Shown piece after piece: positions 6,750 through 11,139 of a stretch of DNA of 11,139 nt. The first letter of the stretch is position 1. Each line of letters opens with the position of its first letter. The stretch lies in the NCBI GenBank assembly GCA_026987255.1, contig JALSNA010000265.1:1-11139 (forward strand), read 5' to 3'. The notes under the pieces are model-generated. The model was not told where the DNA came from and made no database searches. It saw nothing but the letters and a program-made list of their open reading frames with translations. Position numbers and translations under genes: made by a program. This DNA is from Hyphomicrobiales bacterium (lineage in GTDB: Bacteria > Pseudomonadota > Alphaproteobacteria > Rhizobiales > Aestuariivirgaceae).

Positions 6750-6998
6750 TCAGGCGCGCGAGGCTTCCACCTTCTCGATCACCGTCCAGCGCTTGTTGCG
6801 CGAGATGGGCCGGCATTCCTGGATGCGCACGATGTCGCCTTCCCTGATGGCGTTTTCCGCATCATGCGCGGCATATTTCTTCGTGCGGCGCACGGTCTTC
6901 TTGAGCAAGGGATGCGTGAAGCGGCGCTCGACCAGCACGACCACCGTCTTGTCTTGCTTGTCCGACACCACCGTGCCCTGCAGGATGCGTTTCGGCAT
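6750..6998 (-). CDS. rpsQ: 30S ribosomal protein S17
   Basis: S17, 82 aa, an OB-fold primary 16S rRNA-binding protein important for early small-subunit assembly. [21 protein letters not shown] at the N-terminus is typical. It continues with [23 protein letters not shown] and the signature [18 protein letters not shown] (from residue 54). Start ATG at 6998 with GGAG 8 nt upstream. It follows rpmC after 58 nt and precedes rplN by 98 nt. Length is normal. Confidence 0.98.
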   Translation of the reverse strand: MPKRILQGTVVSDKQDKTVVVLVERRFTHPLLKKTVRRTKKYAAHDAENAIREGDIVRIQECRPISRNKRWTVIEKVEASRA

Positions 6999-7026
6999 CT
7001 GTCGTTCTCCAAACTGTCTTGCCTGC

Positions 7027-7041
7027 GCCAGATGCTCTGGC
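7027..7041 (-). other. 6-bp hairpin in the rpmC-rpsQ spacer
   Basis: Perfect arms GCCAGA / TCTGGC around a 3-nt loop, 15 nt after the rpmC stop. Next to it is the palindrome GGCCGGCC (7039-7046), which overlaps one arm and could compete. No U-tract. It is the weakest of the spacer hairpins listed. Confidence 0.4.
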
Positions 7042-7056
7042 CGGCCAATTGAACCT

Positions 7057-7260
7057 TCAAGCCTTGGCGGCCGCCCTGGCGCGCGCGTTCAGCTCCGTCT
7101 TGATGCGCGCGACGTTGCGGCGAATGCGGCGCACCAGCGCCGTGTTCTCCAGCTGGCCGCTCGCCTTCTGAAAGCGCAGGTTGAACTGCTCCTTCTTCAG
7201 CTTCAGCAATTCGTCCTTGAGCTGATCGTCGCTCATGCCCTTGATGTCAGCGGGTTTCAT
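7057..7260 (-). CDS. rpmC: 50S ribosomal protein L29
   Basis: L29, 67 aa, a small helical protein at the polypeptide exit next to L23, part of the docking surface for nascent-chain factors. The family pattern is visible: [31 protein letters not shown], then [21 protein letters not shown] and a basic, Ala/Arg-rich end. I start at the ATG at 7260 with GAGG 8 nt upstream. The open frame reaches further up to 7305, but that part overlaps rplP and is not family-like. The spacer after rplP is 14 nt. Confidence 0.97.
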   Translation of the reverse strand: MKPADIKGMSDDQLKDELLKLKKEQFNLRFQKASGQLENTALVRRIRRNVARIKTELNARARAAAKA

Positions 7261-7274
7261 GGATCTGCCCTCAC

Positions 7275-7688
7275 TTATTCGCCAAGCCGCGAAACGACGC
7301 GGCACTTGATCGGCAGCTTGGCGGCCGCCAGGCGCATGGCCTCCATGGCCACCTCGCGGGACACGCCGTCAATCTCGAACAGGATACGGCCCGGCTTGAC
7401 GCGCGCCGCCCAGTATTCCGGCGAGCCCTTGCCCTTGCCCATGCGCACTTCCGTCGGCTTCTTGGAGACCGGCACATCGGGGAAGATGCGGATCCACACG
7501 CGCCCGGCGCGCTTCATGTGGCGCGTCATGGCCCGCCTGGCGGCCTCGATCTGGCGCGCCGTGATGCGCTCCGGCTCCAGGGCCTTCAGGCCATAGGTGC
7601 CAAAGTTCAGCGTGAAGCCGCCCTTGGCCACCCCCTTGATGCGCCCTTTCTGCATCTTGCGAAATTTTGTCCGCTTCGGCTGCAACAT
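7275..7688 (-). CDS. rplP: 50S ribosomal protein L16
   Basis: L16, 137 aa, which binds 23S rRNA near the A-site tRNA and is needed for the final maturation of the large subunit. The N-terminus [19 protein letters not shown] is canonical. The segment at residues 62-71 ([10 protein letters not shown]) leads to the conserved [12 protein letters not shown] at 82-93, which reaches toward the peptidyl transferase centre. The end [11 protein letters not shown] is usual. Start ATG at 7688, 43 nt after rpsC. Nothing is missing. Confidence 0.98.
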   Translation of the reverse strand: MLQPKRTKFRKMQKGRIKGVAKGGFTLNFGTYGLKALEPERITARQIEAARRAMTRHMKRAGRVWIRIFPDVPVSKKPTEVRMGKGKGSPEYWAARVKPGRILFEIDGVSREVAMEAMRLAAAKLPIKCRVVSRLGE

Positions 7689-7731
7689 TGTTCTGTTTCC
7701 TCAAATCCTGCTTGGCGTGACTGCACGGGCC

Positions 7732-8472
7732 TCAGCGGCGCGCATCGCGGCGCGGGCCGCCCCTGCGGCCACCCGGACGTCCGCCGCCGGGGCGTCCGCC
7801 TTCCTGCAGCTTCGCGTCGTGCCTTTCCTGGGCCATGGGATCGTGCTCCATGAGCTCGCCCTTGAAAATCCACACCTTGATGCCGTTGGTGCCATAGGCG
7901 GTCACGCCCGTGGCGGTTCCATAGTCGATGTGCGAACGCAGCGTATGCAGCGGCACACGGCCCTCGCGATACCATTCGGTGCGCGCGATCTCGGCCCCGC
8001 CCAGACGGCCACCGCAGTTGATGCGGATGCCCTTTGCGCCCATGCGCATGGCCGACTGCACGGCCCGCTTCATGGCGCGGCGGAAGGCCACGCGGCGCTC
8101 CAGCTGCTGGGCGATGTTGTCGGCCACCAGCTGGGCATCGATCTCCGGCTTGCGCACCTCGACGATGTTCAGATGCACATCCGAATCCGTCAGGCTGGCC
8201 AGCTTGCGGCGCAGCTTCTCGATATCCGCGCCCTTCTTGCCGATGATGACGCCAGGGCGGGCGGTATGGATGGTCACCCGGCATTTCTTGTGCGGGCGCT
8301 CGATGATGATGCGCGAAATGCCGGCATTCTTCAGCTGCTTGTTGAGGAACTCGCGGATCTCCATGTCCTCGTGCAGCAGCTTGCCATATTCCTCACCCTC
8401 GGCATACCAGCGCGAGTCCCAGTTGCGGTTGACGCCGAGGCGGAAACCGATCGGATTGATTTTGTGACCCAT
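7732..8472 (-). CDS. rpsC: 30S ribosomal protein S3 with Gly/Arg-rich tail
   Basis: S3, 246 aa, at the mRNA entry tunnel of the small subunit, with mRNA-unwinding activity in the family. [16 protein letters not shown] starts the protein. The KH type II domain has its GxxG loop as GKKG at residues 78-81. The C-terminal domain shows [20 protein letters not shown] from residue 130, containing the basic residues that line the mRNA entry. After the conserved IKVWIFKGE (198-206) comes a 40-residue tail whose last 22 residues are Gly/Arg/Pro-rich, with two GGRPG units. Its ATG overlaps the rplV stop by one base (TGATG). Such tails are common in alphaproteobacterial S3. Confidence 0.98.
   Translation of the reverse strand: MGHKINPIGFRLGVNRNWDSRWYAEGEEYGKLLHEDMEIREFLNKQLKNAGISRIIIERPHKKCRVTIHTARPGVIIGKKGADIEKLRRKLASLTDSDVHLNIVEVRKPEIDAQLVADNIAQQLERRVAFRRAMKRAVQSAMRMGAKGIRINCGGRLGGAEIARTEWYREGRVPLHTLRSHIDYGTATGVTAYGTNGIKVWIFKGELMEHDPMAQERHDAKLQEGGRPGGGRPGGRRGGPRRDARR
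7771..7800 (-). repeat. Two tandem 15-bp units in the 3' end of rpsC
   Basis: Units at 7786-7800 and 7771-7785 match at 12 of 15 positions; all three differences are at third codon positions, so both encode GGRPG. This indicates a short tandem duplication that has drifted silently, within the disordered tail of S3. Confidence 0.55.
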
Positions 8473-8852
8473 CAGTTGGCCTCCTCGACTTCACGAACCA
8501 CGATTGTCAGCTGCGAAAAGGGCTTCAGGATCTTGCCCACCCGGCCACGGGCGCGCGGCTTCCAGCGCTTCATGACCATGCTCTTGCCCACATAGGCCTC
8601 CGAGACGATCAGGCTGTCGATATCCAGATCGTGGTTGTTCTCGGCGTTGGCGATGGCCGATTCCAGCGTCTTCTTCACCTCGCGCGAGATGCGCTTGCGG
8701 GAAAACTCCAGCTCCGCCAGGGCCTTGTCCACCTTCTTGCCGCGGATCATGGCGGCCACCTGGTTGAGCTTGATCGGGCTGGTCCGCATCATGCGGTAGA
8801 CCGCCCTGGCCTCGTTCTCGGCCACGCGGCGCGGATTCTTGCGCTTGCCCAT
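8472..8852 (-). CDS. rplV: 50S ribosomal protein L22
   Basis: L22, 126 aa, which spans the large subunit and whose long beta-hairpin lines the exit tunnel at the macrolide site. Visible are the globular part ([20 protein letters not shown], about residues 20-39), then [17 protein letters not shown], and the hairpin loop around 86-108 with [12 protein letters not shown]. No insertion or deletion of the kind linked to erythromycin resistance is evident. I start at the ATG at 8852 ([10 protein letters not shown]), one base after the rpsS stop with GAGG at 8860-8863. The open frame extending to 8987 is out of family. It overlaps rpsC by one base. Confidence 0.97.
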   Translation of the reverse strand: MGKRKNPRRVAENEARAVYRMMRTSPIKLNQVAAMIRGKKVDKALAELEFSRKRISREVKKTLESAIANAENNHDLDIDSLIVSEAYVGKSMVMKRWKPRARGRVGKILKPFSQLTIVVREVEEAN

Positions 8853-8853
8853 C

Positions 8854-9132
8854 TTACTTCCTCTTCGCTTTCTTGTCCGCCGCATGGCCGTAATAGGTCC
8901 GCGTCGGAGAGAATTCACCGAACTTGTGGCCCACCATGTCCTCGGTGACCAGCACCGGCACATGCTTGTGCCCATTGTGGACGGCAAAGGTCAGGCCGAC
9001 AAACTGGGGCAGGATGGTGGAGCGGCGCGACCAGGTCTTGATCGGCGCGGCGCGCCCGGAGGCGCGCGCGGCTTCCGCCTTCTTCAACAGATATCCGTCA
9101 ACGAACGGACCTTTCCAAACCGAACGGGTCAT
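8854..9132 (-). CDS. rpsS: 30S ribosomal protein S19
   Basis: S19, 92 aa, in the head of the small subunit near the A-site finger, paired with S13. [20 protein letters not shown] is the standard N-terminus. It is followed by [24 protein letters not shown] and the signature [24 protein letters not shown]. The end is lysine-rich. Start ATG at 9132, 15 nt after rplB, with AGGA 4 nt upstream. Full length. Confidence 0.98.
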   Translation of the reverse strand: MTRSVWKGPFVDGYLLKKAEAARASGRAAPIKTWSRRSTILPQFVGLTFAVHNGHKHVPVLVTEDMVGHKFGEFSPTRTYYGHAADKKAKRK

Positions 9133-9147
9133 GTTTTCCTATGCCTC

Positions 9148-9987
9148 TCAACGTTTCTTGCGCAGATGGCGCGAGCGCACGATATACTTGTCCGATGCCT
9201 TCTTGCCGCGGGTGCGCTTGCCCTTGGTGGGCTTGCCCCAGGGGGTCACCGGGTGACGGCCGCCGGAGGTGCGGCCCTCGCCGCCGCCGTGCGGATGGTC
9301 CACCGGGTTCATGACCACGCCGCGCACCACCGGGCGGCGGCCCTTCCAGCGCATGCGGCCGGCCTTGCCGAAGTTCTGGTTCATGTTGTCCGGGTTGGAC
9401 ACCGCGCCCACCGTGGCCATGCACTCGGCGCGCACCATGCGCATCTCGCCGGATTTCAGCCGCAACATGGCGTAGCCCTGGTCACGTCCGACCAGCTGGG
9501 CGTAGGTGCCCGCCGCGCGGGCGATCTGGCCGCCCTTGCCCTGCTTGAGCTCGACATTGTGGACGATGGTGCCGATGGGCATGACCGCCAGCGGCATTGC
9601 GTTGCCCGGCTTGACGTCGAGCTGGCTGTCCGAGGACATGATCTTGTCGCCCGCCGCCAGCCTTTGCGGCGCAATGATATAGCTCAGCGCGCCATCGGGA
9701 TATTCCACCAGGGCGATGAAGGCGGTGCGGTTGGGATCGTATTCGATGCGCACCACGGTGGCCTGCTCGTCCTTGCGGTTGCGCTTGAAATCGATCTTGC
9801 GATAGCTGCGCTTGTGCCCGCCGCCGCGATGATAGGCGGTGATGCGGCCATGGTTGTTGCGCCCGCCCGTCTTGGTCAGCCCCTCGGTGAGCTGCTTGAC
9901 CGGCTTGCCCTTGTAGAGCCCGGAGCGGTCCACGAGAACCAGCTGGCGCTGGCCTGGCGTGGTGGGCTTGAAATTCTTCAGTGCCAT
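9148..9987 (-). CDS. rplB: 50S ribosomal protein L2
   Basis: L2, 279 aa, one of the most conserved large-subunit proteins, needed for subunit joining and close to the peptidyl transferase centre. [20 protein letters not shown] opens it. The OB and SH3-like domains carry [20 protein letters not shown] (from residue 44) and the C-terminal signature [20 protein letters not shown] from 227; His231 or His233 corresponds to the conserved histidine of E. coli L2 (His229). The C-terminus is strongly basic. Start ATG at 9987, 30 nt after rplW. The spacer contains the palindrome GGGCGCCC. Confidence 0.98.
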   Translation of the reverse strand: MALKNFKPTTPGQRQLVLVDRSGLYKGKPVKQLTEGLTKTGGRNNHGRITAYHRGGGHKRSYRKIDFKRNRKDEQATVVRIEYDPNRTAFIALVEYPDGALSYIIAPQRLAAGDKIMSSDSQLDVKPGNAMPLAVMPIGTIVHNVELKQGKGGQIARAAGTYAQLVGRDQGYAMLRLKSGEMRMVRAECMATVGAVSNPDNMNQNFGKAGRMRWKGRRPVVRGVVMNPVDHPHGGGEGRTSGGRHPVTPWGKPTKGKRTRGKKASDKYIVRSRHLRKKR

Positions 9988-10017
9988 TGTTCAGCCTCTG
10001 CCTGTCCTTGGGCGCCC

Positions 10018-10320
10018 TTACAGGCCGCCGGTGATGTCGATGGTGTTGCCCTCCTCGAGGGTAACGACCGCCTTTTTGACATCGTTCTGCTTGCCCACGA
10101 TATTGCGGAAACGCTTCACCTTGCCCTTGCGCAGCAAGGTGTTGACCGCCTTGACCTTGACCCCGAAGAGCGCCTCGACGGCCTCCTTGATCTGCGGCTT
10201 GGTCGCGCTGCGCGCCACGTTGAACATGACCTTGTTGTGCTCGGCCATCATGGTGGACTTCTCGGTGATCACCGGAGAGAGCACGATGTCGTAGTATTTT
10301 TCCTTCATGGCCTTGCTCAT
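10018..10320 (-). CDS. rplW: 50S ribosomal protein L23
   Basis: L23, 100 aa, at the exit of the peptide tunnel, where trigger factor, SRP and the SecY translocon dock. The pattern [17 protein letters not shown] at the N-terminus, [28 protein letters not shown] in the middle and a basic loop GKVKRFRN is family-typical. The start ATG at 10320 overlaps the rplD stop by 4 nt (ATGA) and has GGAGG 10 nt upstream inside rplD. An in-frame ATG at 10308 lacks a comparable site. Coupled translation with L4 is likely. Confidence 0.97.
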   Translation of the reverse strand: MSKAMKEKYYDIVLSPVITEKSTMMAEHNKVMFNVARSATKPQIKEAVEALFGVKVKAVNTLLRKGKVKRFRNIVGKQNDVKKAVVTLEEGNTIDITGGL

Positions 10321-10937
10321 TTGAATCGCGCCTCCAGAACTTCCAGCGCATCCCTGGTCAGCACCAGCTTGTGGCGGCGCAGGATGTCATAGACGTTGAT
10401 GCCCTGAACCGGCAGCACGTCGATCTTCGGCAGGTTGCGCGCCGCGCGGGCAAAACCCTCGTCGATCTGCGCCCCGCCGATGATCAGCGCGTTGTCCAGC
10501 CCCAGCTTGCCGAAGGCCTCCTTGAGAACCTTGGTCTTGGCTTCCTTGACCTCGGCCTTGTCCAGCACCACCAGCTCACCGGCCGCGGCCTTGGCCGAAA
10601 GGGCGTGCTTCAGCGCCAGGGCGCGCATCTTCTTGGGCATGCCGATGGCATGGGAGCGCACCCGCGGGCCATGGGCCTTGGCGCCGCCGACGAAGATGCC
10701 GGCGCGCTTGGAGCCATGACGGGCACCGCCGCCGCCTTTCTGGCGGCCCCACTTGGCGCCGGTGCGCGAAATCTCGCCGCGCGTCTTGGTCTTGTGGGTT
10801 CCGGCCTGGCGTTTGGCCCGCTGCCAGATCACCATGCGGTTGAGAATGTCGGCGCGCGGCTCAAGCCCGAAAATGTCCTCGGGCAGATCGACCGATCCGG
10901 CCGTCTTCGCGTCCAGTGTCTGCACATCCATTTTCAT
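10317..10937 (-). CDS. rplD: 50S ribosomal protein L4
   Basis: L4, 206 aa, which binds 23S rRNA and forms, with L22, the constriction of the exit tunnel; in E. coli it is also the feedback repressor of the S10 operon. The globular part starts [19 protein letters not shown]. The long tunnel loop is at about residues 43-98 and contains the conserved [24 protein letters not shown] and a GPRVRSH segment. The C-terminal half ends [22 protein letters not shown]. Start ATG at 10937, 3 nt after rplC, with AGGAG 9 nt upstream in rplC. Whether it regulates here cannot be seen because the S10 leader is outside the window. Confidence 0.98.
   Translation of the reverse strand: MKMDVQTLDAKTAGSVDLPEDIFGLEPRADILNRMVIWQRAKRQAGTHKTKTRGEISRTGAKWGRQKGGGGARHGSKRAGIFVGGAKAHGPRVRSHAIGMPKKMRALALKHALSAKAAAGELVVLDKAEVKEAKTKVLKEAFGKLGLDNALIIGGAQIDEGFARAARNLPKIDVLPVQGINVYDILRRHKLVLTRDALEVLEARFK
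10331..10335 (-). promoter_or_regulatory. Ribosome binding site of rplW
   Basis: GGAGG within the last codons of rplD, 10 nt before the ATG at 10320. It supports [10 protein letters not shown] as the L23 N-terminus over the internal ATG at 10308. Confidence 0.6.
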
Positions 10938-10940
10938 GGC

Positions 10941-11138
10941 CTACTGCTCCTGTTCCTTGGCCGCCTCGGCAGGCGCAGCCTCTTCGCCATTCGCCTTGCG
11001 GAACGCGCCGGGCAAAGGCGCGCCCTCGGGCAGCGCGCGCTTGATCGCGTCGCGCACGAACACCCAGCCGCCCTTGGCGCCGGGCACCGCGCCCTTGACC
11101 AGGATCAGGCCACGCTCGGCATCGGTGCTGACCACCTT
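10941..11138 (-). CDS. rplC: 50S ribosomal protein L3, C-terminal part (5' end outside window)
   Basis: The last 65 codons of L3, an assembly-initiator protein of the large subunit near the peptidyl transferase centre. The visible part reads [20 protein letters not shown], then [13 protein letters not shown], which is the conserved end of L3. A roughly 30-residue tail follows, with [13 protein letters not shown] and an Ala/Glu-rich end ([12 protein letters not shown]). Such acidic tails occur in alphaproteobacterial L3. The gene has no start inside the window; GTG at 11135 is an internal valine codon. It lies first in the visible operon, 3 nt before rplD. Confidence 0.95.
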   Translation of the reverse strand, partial: KVVSTDAERGLILVKGAVPGAKGGWVFVRDAIKRALPEGAPLPGAFRKANGEEAAPAEAAKEQEQ

Positions 11139-11139
11139 C

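Noticed and set aside
6319..7596. 425-codon plus-strand open frame opposite rplN to rplP
   Set aside because: It crosses four well-identified minus-strand genes and has no family resemblance or plausible ribosome binding site.
9988..10017. Palindrome GGGCGCCC in the rplW-rplB spacer
   Set aside because: An 8-nt self-complementary word without a loop in GC-rich DNA is expected by chance and cannot form a hairpin.
8839..10392. 517-codon plus-strand open frame opposite rplV, rpsS, rplB and rplW
   Set aside because: Same reason: antisense shadow of conserved ribosomal genes, with low-complexity His/Asp/Ala-rich translation and no domain.

Overview
The window is a stretch of a bacterial chromosome carrying the S10-spc ribosomal protein cluster, read entirely on the minus strand. 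It runs from the 3' end of rplC (right edge) through rplD, rplW, rplB, rpsS, rplV, rpsC, rplP, rpmC, rpsQ, rplN, rplX, rplE, rpsN, rpsH, rplF, rplR, rpsE, rpmD, rplO, secY and adk, and then the first 19 codons of an unrecognised gene at the left edge. Gene order is canonical with no gene missing. High GC, adk directly after secY, a long zinc-free S14, an L3 with an Ala/Glu-rich tail and an S3 with a Gly/Arg-rich tail suggest an alphaproteobacterium. I cannot place it to order or genus.

Layout in direction of transcription (high to low coordinates): 11138-9148 holds the end of L3 plus L4, L23 and L2; 9132-7057 holds S19, L22, S3, L16 and L29; 6998-5037 holds S17, L14, L24, L5 and S14; 4997-2174 holds S8, L6, L18, S5, L30 and L15; 2090-90 holds SecY and adenylate kinase. 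Genes are tightly packed: rplD/rplW, rplV/rpsC, rplN/rplX and rplX/rplE overlap by 4, 1, 1 and 8 nt, and rpsS/rplV and rplC/rplD are 1 and 3 nt apart. This implies one long mRNA with coupled translation. No stretch of 300 bases lacks a gene, and I saw no convincing internal promoter or intrinsic terminator.

The proteins build the large and small ribosomal subunits. SecY forms the export channel to which translating ribosomes dock, and Adk keeps the adenine nucleotide pool balanced, so the operon joins translation, secretion and energy supply.

Gene content is ordinary and I found no new protein system. The notable signal lies between the genes. Nearly every spacer longer than about 45 nt contains a perfect or near-perfect inverted repeat without a U-tract. 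The rpsH-rplF spacer has two hairpins plus a third copy of an 8-base word that allows a mutually exclusive pairing. The second point of interest is the gene after adk, where rpsM would normally be expected but the visible N-terminus does not match S13.
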